Below are positions 11,147 to 23,042 of a DNA stretch of 64,000 bases, one piece after another; the first letter of the stretch is position 1; each line of letters opens with the position of its first letter. A program made the position numbers and the translations under genes. The stretch covers positions 43,450,643 through 43,514,642 of the forward strand of contig CM071573.1 in NCBI GenBank assembly GCA_036426205.1. Direction: 5' to 3'. The notes under the pieces are model-generated. The model was not told where the DNA came from, did no database searches, and worked only from the letters and a program-made list of their open reading frames with translations. The stretch is from Ascaphus truei (taxonomy: Eukaryota > Chordata > Amphibia > Anura > Ascaphidae).

Positions 11147-12808
11147 GCTTTAAAAGAGCAGAAGAATCTTGTGTGTAATAGAGGATTTGATATGAAGCCA
11201 GGAGAGGGATTTCAGCAGGAGAGACGCTGAGACAGATTTAGGAGAGCGTATATGATTGTATACATTGCTACATCTGCCGTGTAACAAATAAAAGCTCATT
11301 ACTTGCTCAAATGGCCTCTAAAGACAAGCTGGTTTATACCAAGCCCAACATGACTTGAATAAGATACCAGAGGGGTTCTCATTGTGACCTAAATGCCCCT
11401 TCCATATGAACTGCAATATGACTGAATTTTTACATGTGCCATGGAAACTTGTAATACGTTTTGGCTCTCTAACTGAAGGGCAAGGAAACAACGGCAAATG
11501 TTTAATGGCCTCTAATGGTCCAGATCGGAAGCTGTCACCAAGAGAGATGACTGTCATCTAACCCGATCCATTTAGGCACTTAACATGTAGTGGCAGACAG
11601 GGGACAGCAGAGGACACTCTGGTGCTGTTGGACTAGAGTAAGTACATGTTAAATTATTTATATATACATATTTTCCTGCACATATTTTACATCACGGGTA
11701 TATATGCATTCACTAATATACCTCAAATAATGTTATGTAAAATATCAGTCTATTAACTGAAAGACATGTTTTTGCATGGTACAGTAATTGCTATTCCATT
11801 TGAGTAAATTATCCTTTTCTTTCTTCTATGCATATAATGTACCTTTTATATAAAGCTGAAAACTGTGAATGACCCCTTCCAGTACATATACTTCAATGCA
11901 GCCATTAACGCTTTATTTCTGTCTTTAGCTCTTTCAGTTTTACTGTTGAATTGTCTATCCCTAAGGCAATATATAACCAAACATTCAGGACTGTTTATGC
12001 ACAGGTATTTGTATAATATACAATATTATTATTTATTTGATGTAATTTTTCTTAGATTATTTCAGCTCTTCATTTTAATTATTACTTAGTGTCTAGATTA
12101 ATAAATCCATGTCTATAAATCTGTCTATCTTTCACACATCTCCAACACTTGCTTTGTTCACCCAAGTGTCACATGTCATACAATGCAGACAACCACTAAT
12201 CGGTGCTGATATTACGAGGAGCACACTGGGGGTGTCAGTATAATGACAATGGCATGAATGAAACAGGCCAGAACGGGTGGACAAGTGGAAGATGTAGGTT
12301 CATTTGTTAGTTTCTTGTCTTTGCTGTACTTTCGATGGCAAAGGGATTTTGTCACATTTTTTTTTTTAGCCACTATAATTTTATTGGGGTGTTTACAAAC
12401 GATGGTAATCTGAACTAGAGGAAGACATCATCGTAAACCTTGCATTTCCAGCATCAGGAAAAAGTTCTAGTTCGGTTGTCTCACAGTCTTCTGCAATGTG
12501 TCATCTCTGCCTGTCTCCCCTAAACAGGTCACTACAGGTTAAACAGATTTTCTCTGCCGTAGGAAAGCTTTGGCAATAAAACTAGGGCAACTAGTTGGGG
12601 AGCAATATTGATACTTCTGATGCATTCACAAGCATTGGTAATAATTTTCAGGAATTACTGGAACAACTGTAGGAAAGTAGAATAAAAGAACAAAGTTTGT
12701 ATCAGTGCTTCCGGATCCTGAATAAAGAGTAGCAATATGTAGCTGCTTTGAAGTAATTAGCTTGCTTGTAGTTGGACCATGAATGCATCAGTGAATCTCA
12801 ATCTCAAT
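11147..12808. other. No gene recognised
   Basis: AT-rich sequence with short chance frames. An AATAAA lies near 11287. Nothing can be assigned. Confidence 0.45.
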
Positions 12809-12937
12809 CTCTCTCTCTCTCTCTGTCTCTCTCTCTCTGTCTCTCTCTCTCTGTNNNNNNNNNNNNNNNNNNNNNNNNNNNNNNNNNNNNNNNNNNNNNN
12901 NNNNNNNNNNNNNTCTGTCTCTCTCTCTCTGTCTCTC

Positions 12938-13009
<72 letters not shown>

Positions 13010-13016
13010 CGTCCGT
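12809..13016 (+). repeat. CT/CTCTGT microsatellite with assembly gap
   Basis: Pyrimidine repeat of CTCTCTCTGT units. Positions 12855-12913 are N, so the true array length is unknown. Translated frames through it, including those with unknown residues, are not genes. Confidence 0.97.
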
Positions 13017-15165
13017 CTCGTTCGGCCGGGCCATCATGCTCTGCAATCTCTCGGGATCCTAGTCCGATCCGGGCAATTCCTCACCCCATCCTCAACATGG
13101 CTTCTCTCTCATGCACAGTCGTCTGTGGTCTGCGATCAACATCCGGGAGCGACTGTAGACGACTCTGCCGCGGAGGATATGCTAACAGCCGGATGTACCT
13201 CAACTCAATCCTCTCAGGGATGGCGCACAGGTTAGCAGGGGACGAGAATCACCGTGGAATACATCAAGGTTCTGGCGCAGAGCGGCGTACTATCGTGAAA
13301 GAAGGTGAGTCCATTCGTACGCACAAAAAAAGAGAGAGAGTTATGCAAGATGCTAAACGACAAATGGGGGCGCGTTGGGCATGGTCGAGCGCCCCCGTAC
13401 GGAGAATGAGACATAGTTAGGTCAACGGCTCCGCATAGGAGGTCGAAAAATATCGACGCTGGAGACCGCTATCAGACTAAACCTGCATCAGATTCATACT
13501 TAAGCGGATCTCAAAATATGCCGTGCAAGCGGTCAGGGCAGAAAAAAGGAGACGGTTCGAGCCGTGGGCCATAGCGTGTAGTGTCGATGCAAGGGGATTG
13601 ATAGATGGAAGCCAGCTCACCAGGTAGGGCCCGAAAGAGTGTGGAGCTAAGCGGTGCAGGTAATGACAGGGGAAGTACGAGAGAGACAAGGACAGATCAT
13701 TTAAAGATGGTCAGGCTCAAGGGGAGTAAACAAGAAGGGCAGGGAAGGTCGTCTCGGGTCATTCGATTAGCTGCCCGGTCTAAGACCAATGAATTCAAGG
13801 CGCGTACACACTCAAAGTCGGGTCAGACGATCGTTCTGCGGTGCGCGAGTAGGCCTAGAAGGTTTAGGGCGAACACGAGAAAACTAGTAATACGAGGCTC
13901 CTCGAGTGCAGGGAGCTTAGTGTGTCCTTACGGGAAATCAGGGATGGTGATTGGAAGAATGCGCGGGGCATGGGCAAAGAGGGCGGTCCCGGACCTTGTG
14001 TGTCGCAAGAGGGGGGATACACGAAAGATTTGGCGGAGAGAATGAATGGTGTAAAAAGAGACGAGTGGAAGAACGTCGGGGGGGGAATCGTATCTCAATT
14101 AAACTGGGGGCTTCACGTGATACGGGTCGAATGACGGATGGGTCCAAGGAGGTTGTGAAGAAAGGGGAGTAGGGCAAAGCCGCGGGTAAGGAAGAAAACT
14201 AACCGTCGAATTTTCGGCATCTATCGATCAGTGTGCAGGAATCTATGCATAAGTAGTAGGAGGGGAGGAAGCGGATATACCGATGCACGCGGCCTAAGAA
14301 CACGGCCTGGAAGACTAAGATCCGGGGTGGTCCTAGTACCACAAGACCGGGAAATCAAGAGGGCTGTGAAATCCAAGCACTCCAGGAAGGGGGAGGCAAA
14401 GTTAACTATTTGCAAATCGGGTCTGAAGTGCTCTTTGGCAGCCTGGAGCATGGGGTGGGAAATGAAAACCAACCTAGCTAGCGACACTCCCAAAAGACGG
14501 GCGAAAAAAAATAAAGAAATGCGGGGATACGACTATAATCATAGAAACCGAGGCTCGCAACTACGGTGCGTACAGGCTGCTCGTCCCCACAAACAAAAGG
14601 TCTCTGCATGCGAGGGCTGATATCAGGAGGGGGCGGGCGAGTGGAGAGTGCCCAAGTGCTCTGGGTCGAGGGGAGAACAAAGCAAGGAGGGTCACATAGC
14701 GACTCGCTTTCGAGGGCAAGGAGGAAAAACTAATAAAAGATCTTGCAGAGTTCACTCGGGCTGGGGATGCCCACTCCTGTTCTTTCTTCATCCGCTGTCG
14801 CTGTTTGCAAATTCGAGACAAGCAGGTCGTCTCGTAGGAAATCAAGAGGGAAAAAAAGAGAAGGGTGTAACTGGGGAAGGGGCAATATATGGGGTAGCGA
14901 TGAGAAAGAAAGGGGTGGTGCATAAGATTGGTTAGAATCGCACATCGAGACTCGTTGGAGGTGAGAGGATAACATATGGAACACATCTGAGGGGGTAGGA
15001 AAACATAAGGAGAGAGGGGAGAAAGTGCTGGCAAGAAGAGGCATGGGATCGACCACATCAGGGTACTCCAAATTGATCCTAATCGGTCTGGGGTCACGCT
15101 GCTGGTAACCTGGGTTACTCTACACAAGGGGACGTCTCAGTTCGTAAATAACCCGGATGCTGCTA
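13017..15165. other. Compositionally anomalous 2.1 kb block between two CT repeats
   Basis: This block lacks the CpG depletion seen in the neighbouring DNA: 13741-13920 alone holds 16 CG dinucleotides in 180 bases. The left edge looks like decayed CT repeat. Most of the interior is G/A-rich on the plus strand and the right edge returns abruptly to CT repeat. No recognisable protein, repeat family or terminal repeat is present. Frames of 129-188 residues on both strands have no motif and reflect the base bias. It may be poor consensus through a long simple repeat, misjoined sequence, or foreign DNA. Confidence 0.6.
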
Positions 15166-15170
15166 TCAAG

Positions 15171-15209
15171 GTCTCTTCTGTGTCTCTCTCTCTCTCTGTC
15201 TCTCTCCTC
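15171..15209 (+). repeat. CT microsatellite
   Basis: Short CT/CTCTGT tract with the same unit as 12809-13016. It is the right border of the anomalous block. Confidence 0.9.
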
Positions 15210-15215
15210 AAATTT

Positions 15216-15310
15216 CATCAAAACAAAAAGTGTATTGAAAAACACATCAGCACAAAGATAACCAATGTTTCGGTCCTCTAAGGACCTTCCTCAGGGTGGT
15301 GCTGTACAAG
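15216..15310 (-). mobile_element. Fragment of a Penelope-type terminal segment
   Basis: Short segment containing a hammerhead relic on the minus strand, next to ACAAAAAGTGTATTGAAAAA-like sequence. No RT frame adjoins it. It resembles the pseudo-LTR region of Penelope-like elements rather than a complete insertion. Confidence 0.5.
15255..15300 (-). ncRNA. Degenerate hammerhead ribozyme
   Basis: Minus strand reads CCCTGAGGAA, then a 5 bp stem GGTCC-TTAGA-GGACC (15272-15286), then GAAAC (15267-15271). This matches the hammerhead order CUGAUGA, stem II, GAAA, with one core change (CTGAGGA for CTGATGA, 15288-15294). The cleavage-site region ATTGGTT is also altered. The stem-II arms pair perfectly, which argues against chance. 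Confidence 0.55.
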
Positions 15311-17404
15311 TAAATACAATAAGTAATTATACAAATTGTAGCAAGACTTACTGTTTGCAGCACCAAGACAATCCGCGGGACCACAACCACTGCCCCGGTG
15401 CCAGAGGTTTTAAGCTGCGGGAGGTCCGATCTGGAAGCATGGACCCCCCTGCAGCGTGACCGCAGCAGTACAATCTCAGGAGCCACGGCTCTAAGCTTTT
15501 TCAACTGTGGCTCTGGAGATGGTAAGTCTCACTACATCTACACATCCTCAAACACCCTGGGTCATTCCATAACCATGGTGCCACAACACTGTACCGGTAA
15601 ATAGCCATCCCCCTTACTAGGTCAGTGAGCATGTCCCCATTTTACAACAACAGTAATACACTCTCCTTGGATCCTGCCCATGGAGTTTCACCCCATACCA
15701 AACAGATACCCCCAATGAAACACTCCCACCAAGAGTCCCTTCACCACCCCCACCCCATTGGCGTGGACCACTACTTTGCTGTGACTAACCCCAGTCCCTT
15801 CACTGTGTTAAAAAAAAAAAAAGAATAAAGAGAACAATCACCCAAACTGCATGACCAGGGGCGGGTGGGATGTTCCCCAGCTGCCAGGAATCCCTGTTCC
15901 TCAGCCCCCTTATACTTTAACCAATCCTGTTGCTCCGTACACTCCGAGCAGCGCACCCCCGCTGATCCACTTCACACACAACACAGTCATGTTCGCTTCC
16001 GCTTGCACCTCAGTATGTCTCCTGGGTGCTCTTTCACTCCTATCTCTGATTGGTGGGTGGGAAAAAGGTGATTACGTTTGTTGAAGGAAGCCAATCACAG
16101 TGTTAGATTTAGAGTTATGCAATATCTTCAGAATTTGCAAAAATGTTTGCCGTGCTCTCTTAAATTTCCTAAAAAAAATTGCATTGCCAGAATTTCAAAA
16201 TTTTGACCAGAATTTCCCCAAAATGGTGACATATTGAAAAATGGCAGTATATAAAGAGCAAATAGATCAAATATACAGAAGCAAGATACTTGCGTTTTAT
16301 AATAACGTTGCTCCTTGGTTCAGAGAATAACCTGTCTGGTGAAATCCTATGTTCAGATAAGAATGGAAAATCCCAAAAAACTCCCTGATGATCCCGCTAG
16401 CAAACAATCAGAACTCCAGAGTGCCACTGACCTCCAGCCCATTGCGACATCACTGAGGATGGGAACGGAAGACAGGGGGTGTTCTCTGCCATTCCTCTGC
16501 CGACTAGATCACATTCAGCGCCCAGCAGTAGCAGTAGTGCTCATTTTTTTAAAATTAAATAAATCCTGACACGGTGTAATATGTCACGTGTTGTTGTTCA
16601 TCTGAGGTTGTATTTACCTAATTTTAAGACCTGCTAAGGAACAGATGATTGTTATTATGTCCTGATATGTAAAACCATAGAATTCAAAGAGGGTGTACTT
16701 TCTTTTTCACACCACTGTACAGTATGTCAAAGACTGAGCCACTGATTGAGCCACCTGTGCTGAAGCAGGGATATCCGACCTGTTGGTGGCCTTTGAGGAT
16801 GGAGTTGACCACTCCTGCTGTACATTGTTTATCATAACATCAGCAAACTACACCAAATTCCTTCTTGTTCCCAGTATGTTGTCTTCAAAAGGGTTAGCAT
16901 CAAATATTTAATGAAGAGCATGGACAATTGAGCCTATGAGGAAAGGTAAACCATCACCTGCCCAGCATTTGTCTGCACCTTAATAATCGTAGTTGTTTAA
17001 TTTAGCATTTCTTGATATGCCTAATCTTTGCTTAAAGCCCTTCTGTCGCCCAAAGGCATCTCCCTAAGAGAGACTCCACAATATCCCTTCACTGCCCCTG
17101 TCCACTAAGTCAGCGTGGATGGGGTTAACAGCATGAGGAAAAGAGATGCTTCAAAGACCACCTGTAGCTCACTGCCCCCCCCCCCCCCACCTCCCCCTGT
17201 ATGTTTGCTGTGAGATTCAGGTCTGTGACATGCTGCTGTTTCATTCTACCAAAGAATGTCTGGGACATAACATCCGAGTCACTGCAAAGGCAGACAGCCG
17301 AAGGGCAGCCAAAGGGTGTTGCCGTTTGCTGCCGTTCACTGATATTTGGTAATGTTACAGCTGCACCATTGCCTCTGAAACTCACCAACCCCCATCCCCT
17401 GTAC
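15311..17404. other. No gene recognised
   Basis: Mixed sequence with an A-run and AATAAA near 15808-15830 and a run of C at 17167-17182. The short frames lack motifs. No element boundary is visible. Confidence 0.45.
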
Positions 17405-17600
17405 CCTATATCTACTTACCCTGCCTATAGATTGTAAGCTCCTTGAGACAGGGCCTCTCCTATCACATTGCAGCCCTGTCCTACCTCTTCTAACACAATT
17501 TTAATCCTGTCTGTAAATGTTACTAATGCCCATAATCATATCTCTGCCCATGAAATATCTGTGAATTGAATGTGCAGTATAACCTTTGATAATTGAATGC
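17405..17600 (+). mobile_element. LINE/SINE tail fragment (ATTGTAAGCTCCTTGAGACAGG type)
   Basis: Carries the 3' signature ATTGTAAGCTCCTTGAGACA followed by GGGCCTCTCC, which is common to L2/CR1-derived tails in vertebrates, and then a decayed 3' region. No head or coding part is visible. Confidence 0.5.
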
Positions 17601-18858
17601 AGCCACGTATTATTATGACTCAGGCTTTTCCTGTGTCTCATGTGTAACAAAATAATTATATTTAATTGTAGTTGTTCTCAAACTGACTTTAAAGTATTGC
17701 GAGGCCCCCCTAAGTGGAGGCGTTGATGGATGGAGGGTGATGATGATGATAACACATAACATCTTTGCATTTTTATTTCGCCTGGGTTTCAAATATTCCT
17801 ACTGCTTTTCTTTTTTTCTCTGTAGTTACAAATACAATTAACACTTGTGGCTTGTGCTCTCTTTGTTTGCCCATGGGCACTTCATTTCCAGTTTATTGAT
17901 ACACCCTTTGCATTCGCATGTAATCTTGTTGTCTGCCTTTCCCAAAAGGATGCTTGCGTTGTAATTTCCTAGCTTCCTATTTCACTCACTTTACCCAGGG
18001 ATGATGATGTATACTGCTAAATTAGCAAAGTTTATATTCTGAATCATAAAATGCAGTGGAACACTACATGAATCTAAAAGCAGTAATCATTTTATTGCAA
18101 TGACTGTAAATGGCCTTCTGCGGCATCTTAATTTAATTTAACCAAATAAATAGCCAGAAAGAAAAGTTGAAAAAAGGCAGCCTAGAGTTACTGTGGTCCT
18201 GCATTGTATTGAGAGCTGCTCTGTGTGAGCGTCTGAATTTACAAACCCAAAGATTTTGCCAGAGAGAACCGCACTAAAAATAACAACTCAAACAACAGAC
18301 ATCATGTGTATTAGGCCCAGCTGTGAAAGTACGTCTGTTACACGTGAAAGTGTTATGCCTATTCTTCTTATTATTATTTAGTTTTTTTTCCAGACCTGAG
18401 TATGCACTCGACTCTGAGAGAGCCTATGCCTTGGAGAACTTGCAATCTAAGTGAACCGGTATAAAATAGCACATTTTTTATAATCTGGGCCATTTCGTTT
18501 GCACTTTTGGTGGCGAAAATTCAATGTAATTTCTTGCAGATTTTTCGAACTTCTGAAAACTTTGGAAGAAACTTCAGCGAAGCCGATTCCGGCAGATTTG
18601 TACATCTCTAGCGGCAATACCGATAAAACCGATTAGCCTGTTCACTGTAGGACTGGTGTACTGTAAGTGTTGTTCTTACTGTTGTCACATTTGGGTTCCA
18701 TGTACATTTTTTGAGGGGGCTGCTTCGGGTCTTCACCCCATAGAAAATATCAGAAGAGGGTTTTTTATTGTGATTAAACTGTGCAAGCAGAATCTTTGGA
18801 TAATATGGAATACTGTATGACCTGATTAATTTGAACAAGCCCGAAAAGCTTCATGTTA
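17601..18858. other. No gene recognised
   Basis: AT-rich sequence. The part ending GTACATCTCTAG at 18600-18611 resembles repeat-edge sequence also seen inverted as CTAGAGATGCACAAAT at 32699-32714. No element can be delimited. Confidence 0.4.
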
Positions 18859-18866
18859 GTCTAAAC

Positions 18867-19281
18867 CAGGCCTGCACAACTCGTAAAGCGAGAAGGGCCG
18901 AACTGCACCTCCAATCACCCCCCCGCACTCAATCAGCCCCCCTACACTCCTCCACCCGACCCAATTCACCACCCCCTGCACCTCCAATCACCCCCCCTGC
19001 ACCTCCAATCCCCCGCACAAATAACCCCCCTGCACCTCCAATCAACCCCGCCCTGCACTCCAATCACCCCCCCCCTGCACCTCCAATCCAACCACACCTG
19101 CACCTCACCTCCCCTGCACCTCACCTCAATGCACCTCACATCACCCCCGGGACCGCGGGGAATCGCCGCCATTTAAAAAAAAAATTTTAAGTGTTTTTTT
19201 TTTTTTAAATCTCATCGCGGGCCGCACAGAGAGGCCGGGCGAGCCGCATGCGGCCCGCGGGCCGTATGTTGTGCAGGCCTG
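18867..19281. mobile_element. hAT MITE with C-rich interior and perfect 8 bp TSD
   Basis: Termini are CAGGCCTGCACAAC on the left and the inverse (GTTGTGCAGGCCTG) on the right. They are flanked by the identical 8 bp direct repeat GTCTAAAC at 18859-18866 and 19282-19289. Eight-base target duplications and CAGGCCTG-like termini are diagnostic of hAT transposons. The interior is a run of CACCTCCAATCACCCCCC-like repeats, then an A/T run, then a GC-rich segment with TCGCGGGCC. No transposase is present, so it is non-autonomous. Proline-rich translations of the interior are artefacts of the repeat. Confidence 0.92.
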
Positions 19282-19419
19282 GTCTAAACATTAGAGAATA
19301 AACCTATGTAGCCCGTGTCAGTTCATGATTTTAAATGCCATTTTAATAAAATTCGAATCTATGACCTATTGCTTTTAATCCCTTTGGGGCTACCTTTTTT
19401 GTTTTTGCACAAAAAACAA

Positions 19420-19665
19420 GGGAGAAGTGGTTCAGTGAGCAATGACCCTGCGTTTGAAGCAAGGGTTCAATTCCCGGTGTCAGCTACTTGTAACCTTGGG
19501 CAAGTCACTTTATCTCCCTGTGCCTCAGGCACCAAAAACATAGATTGTAAGCTCATCTGGGCAGGGATTGCATCTGTAAAAATTCCTATGTGCTGCACAC
19601 TATTCAGTAATTGTGAGTGACTTTGAGTGAAAATCTCTATATGAAATAGTTATTATTATTAATTT
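19420..19665 (+). mobile_element. tRNA-headed SINE with CORE/MIR-like body and LINE-type tail
   Basis: The head has a box A-like AGTGGTTCAGTGAGC (19426-19440) and a box B GGTTCAATTCC (19464-19474), the internal RNA polymerase III promoter of tRNA-derived SINEs. The body contains CTTGGGCAAGTCACTTTATC and CCTGTGCCTCAG, closely resembling the MIR/CORE-SINE central domain. It ends with an ATTGTAAGCTCATCTGGGCA tail and a TTATTATTATT repeat, a typical L2-like 3' end. A second copy sits at 21509-21745 within the duplicated unit. Confidence 0.82.
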
Positions 19666-20411
19666 AATAAATAACCCCTCATTTGAGATACTTACCCAGA
19701 GAAACACTTAACTCCAACGTGGGATAAAAAATAAATTTAAATGCAGATAAATGAACATGATACAGCATAAACCAACACCCAGCCAGGATCCCCGCATGTA
19801 GCCAACTTTAGATTCACATATTTAGAAGAAGAAAAAGTCAGTAATCAAAGATACCGGCAGTGCACAAACTCAACATCATGAACACGGTAAGAGACTGTTC
19901 CAGGGCTAATTTATGTTCTACTTTCTGCAGAAGTGAATAGAGACGTAGAATTAGTATTCAGCGAGAAACACTTTCTCCAACATGAACTGTTGCTTTCATA
20001 TACAATAGGGAACTTTAAAAGGATATTTGTGATTAAATGCTAGAGCATTTGGAACAAGAGTAGATAAATAAAAAAAACAAGAAGTGAAGGGCTAAGCTAA
20101 TAAAAAAAGAGTGGGATTTTTTTTATATGGCTATTAATTTTCCTTACTGCAACACACATAAGAAATAATAGTAGAAGGATCTAACATTTTCAGACTATTT
20201 CCCATTCTAGTAATGGCAGATTTTGATTTATTAATTCATTAAATAAGTAAGATCACAGAAATGGAGGTGTTTGCAAGGGTAACAAGAAAATTAAAACCCA
20301 ATAGTGTAGCAAAGCTATTATCAGCTTTACCAAAGCACAGTAACTCAGTTTAATGCAAGAAAGAATGTTATTTACATTTTCAAACTATTAATTTCAGGAC
20401 AGGCTATGACA

Positions 20412-20416
<5 letters not shown>

Positions 20417-20455
<39 letters not shown>

Positions 20456-20509
20456 TAATATATATATATAATAATAATATATTTATAATATATATAGTAT
20501 AGATAGATT
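20417..20509. repeat. TA microsatellite
   Basis: Tract of TATATA with interruptions. The equivalent position in unit B is 22477-22556, where the pattern of interruptions differs. Confidence 0.95.
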
Positions 20510-21508
20510 GTGTGGTCTGTATCCAAAGACAGATACAGTAATATCCCTTGCGGCGCACAGCAGACCGTTATAATATAATGGTCAGAGTTAGCAAAACGAG
20601 GGAAGTGTATTTAAAATCAAATTTATTCGCATTCATATGCAATATTTAAAAGTGGACATAAATATGTCTATGATGCTACTCTTTGTCGCCTAGCAGGTGC
20701 TTGTACATAAATCGTGGTCCGCTTTACCAATATGTGTTCTTGGTCTCATATATTTCTCTCTTCAAATGCGTGATCAAATGTGTATACTTGGTTACGGTGA
20801 CAATGTATGGGAATATGTACAGAGAGTATCAGTGTATATTGGGTTAAATTTGTCTTGTTCCCTCTAATCACAGTGTATATTCTCACTATATATACGTCAC
20901 TATTGTCCTCTATATAGGTTATTTTTCATTTTCTGGCAGTGTGCCTCATGTAGAGAACAGGACAGGTTTTAGCTTTTATTTTTGCGCAGTGCCCCTCCAT
21001 CACCCCCCCGCACCTCCAATCACCCCCCACCCCCCCCCACCTCCAATCATCACCCCCCCTGGCACCTCCACACCCCCCCCTGCACCTCCAATCACCTCCC
21101 GCCCTGCACCTCCAATCATCACCCCCCCCACCCCCCCTGCACCCCAATCACCCCCCCCTGCACCTCCAATCACCCCTGCACCTCAACCCCCGTGCAACCT
21201 CGACCTCCCCTGCACCTCACCTCAATGCACCTCACATCACCCCCGGACCGCGGGGAATCGCCGCCATTTAAAAAAAAATTTTAAGTGTTTTTTTTTTTTA
21301 ATAATCTCATCGCGGGCCGCCAGAGAGGCCGGGCGAGCCGCATGCGCCCCGCGGCCGTATGTTGTGCAGGCCTGGTCTAACATTAGAGATAAACTATGTA
21401 GCCGGTGTCAGTTCATGATTTTAAATGCCATTTTAATAAAATTCGAATCTATGACCTATTGCTTTTAATCCCTTTGGGGCAACCTTTTGTTTTTTTGCAC
21501 AAAAACAA

Positions 21509-21745
21509 GGAGAAGTGGTTCAGTGAGCATGACCCTGCGTTTGAAGCAAGGGTTCATTCCCGGTGTCAGCTACTTGTAACCTTGGGCAAGTCACTTTATC
21601 TCCCTGTGCCTCAGCACCAAAAACATAGATTGTAAGCTCATCTGGGCAGGATTGATCTGTAAAAATTCCTATTGGCTGCACACTATTCAGTAATTGTGAG
21701 TGACTTTGAGGAAAATCTCTATATGAAATAGTTATTATTATTTTA
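21509..21745 (+). mobile_element. SINE, second copy in unit B
   Basis: Same SINE as 19420-19665, duplicated with the surrounding unit. It shows single-base deletions, including one in box B. It is not an independent insertion because its flanks are duplicated too. Confidence 0.8.
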
Positions 21746-22471
21746 TATAAATAACCCCTCATTTGAGATACTTACCAGGAGAACACTTAACTCCAACGTG
21801 GGATAAAAATAAATTTAAATGCGATAAATGAACATGATACAGCATAACCAACACCCAGCCAGTTCCCCGCATGTAGCCAACTTTAGATTCACATATTTAG
21901 AAGAAGAAAAAGTCAGTAATCAAAGATACCGGCAGTGCACAACTCAACATCATGAACCCGGTAAGAGACTGTTCCAGGGCTAATTTATGTTCTACTTTCT
22001 GCAAAGTTGAATAGAGACGTATAATTAGTATTCAGCGAGAAACACTTTCTCCAACATGAACTGTTGCTTTCATATACAATAGGGAACTTTAAAGGATATT
22101 TGTGATTAAATGCTAGAGCATTTGGAACAAGAGTAGATAAATAAAAAAAACAAGAAGTGAAGGGCTAAGCTAATAAAAAAGAGTGGGATTTTTTTATATG
22201 GCTATTAATTTTCCTTACTGCACAACACACATAAGATAAAGTAGAAGGATCTAACTTTTTCAGACTATTTCCCATCTAGTAATGGGCAGATTTTGATTTA
22301 TTAATTCATTAAATAAGTAAGATCACAGAATGGAGGTGTTTGCAGGGTAAACAGAAAATTAAAACCCATATTGTAGCAAGCTATTATCAGCTTTACCAAA
22401 GCACGTAACTCAGTTAATGCAAGAAGAATGTTATTTTCATTCAAACTATTAATTTCAGGACAGGCATGACA

Positions 22472-22476
<5 letters not shown>

Positions 22477-22519
<43 letters not shown>

Positions 22520-22556
22520 ATTATTATATATAATATATATATATATATATATAGAT
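22477..22556. repeat. TA microsatellite in unit B
   Basis: Counterpart of 20417-20509 with a TTATTATTATTATA interruption. Confidence 0.95.
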
Positions 22557-23042
22557 AGATAGTGTGTGGTCTGTATCCAAGACAGATCAGTAATATCCCT
22601 GTTGCGGCGCACAGCAGACCGTTATAATATAATGGTCAGAGTTAGCAAAACAGAGGGAAGTGTATTTAATCAAATTTATTCGCATTCATATGCAATATTT
22701 AAAAGTGGACATAAATATGTCTATTGATGCTACTCTTTGTCGCCTAGCGGTGCTTGTACATTCGTGGTCGCTTTACCAATATAGTGTTCTTGGTCTCATA
22801 TATTTCTCTCTTCAAATGCGTGATCACAATGTGTATACTTGGTTACTGTGATACAATGTATGGGAATATGTACAGAGAGTATCAGTGTATATTGGGTTTA
22901 AATTTGTCTTGTTCCCTCTAATCACAGTGTATATTCTCACTATATATACGTCACTATTGTCCTCTATATAGGTTATTTTTCATTTTCTGGCAGTGTGCCT
23001 CATGTAGAGAACAGGACAGGTTATAGCTTTTATTTTTGCGCA

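Larger units (their letters stand above)
18910..20988 (+). repeat. Head-to-tail duplication, unit A
   Basis: About 2.08 kb unit that starts inside the C-rich interior of the hAT MITE and ends at TTATTTTTGCGCA. It is repeated immediately at 20989-23042. Unit A includes the right half of the hAT MITE, the SINE at 19420-19665 and a TA microsatellite. Its sequence reads cleanly compared with unit B. Confidence 0.9.
20989..23042 (+). repeat. Head-to-tail duplication, unit B (indel-rich copy)
   Basis: About 2.05 kb copy of 18910-20988. It differs mainly by loss or gain of single bases, many in homopolymers: for example GGGCCGCCAGAG for GGGCCGCACAGAG near 21317, and GGTTCATTCC for the box B GGTTCAATTCC near 21551. 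The left end lies in C-rich repeat and lacks the hAT left terminus; the right end continues into unique sequence (ACATACACACAG). This pattern suggests an unpolished alternative haplotype or a misjoin rather than an old duplication. Confidence 0.88.

Noticed and set aside
12779..13420. 213-residue frame with unknown residues
   Set aside because: Spans the CT microsatellite and the N gap and runs into the anomalous block. No protein motif.
14561..15127. 188-residue minus-strand frame in the anomalous block
   Set aside because: No recognisable domain. The open length is explained by purine/pyrimidine strand bias, and similar frames exist on the other strand.
20941..21468. 175-residue Pro-rich frame (and 18831-19190)
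   Set aside because: Translation of the C-rich hAT interior repeat.
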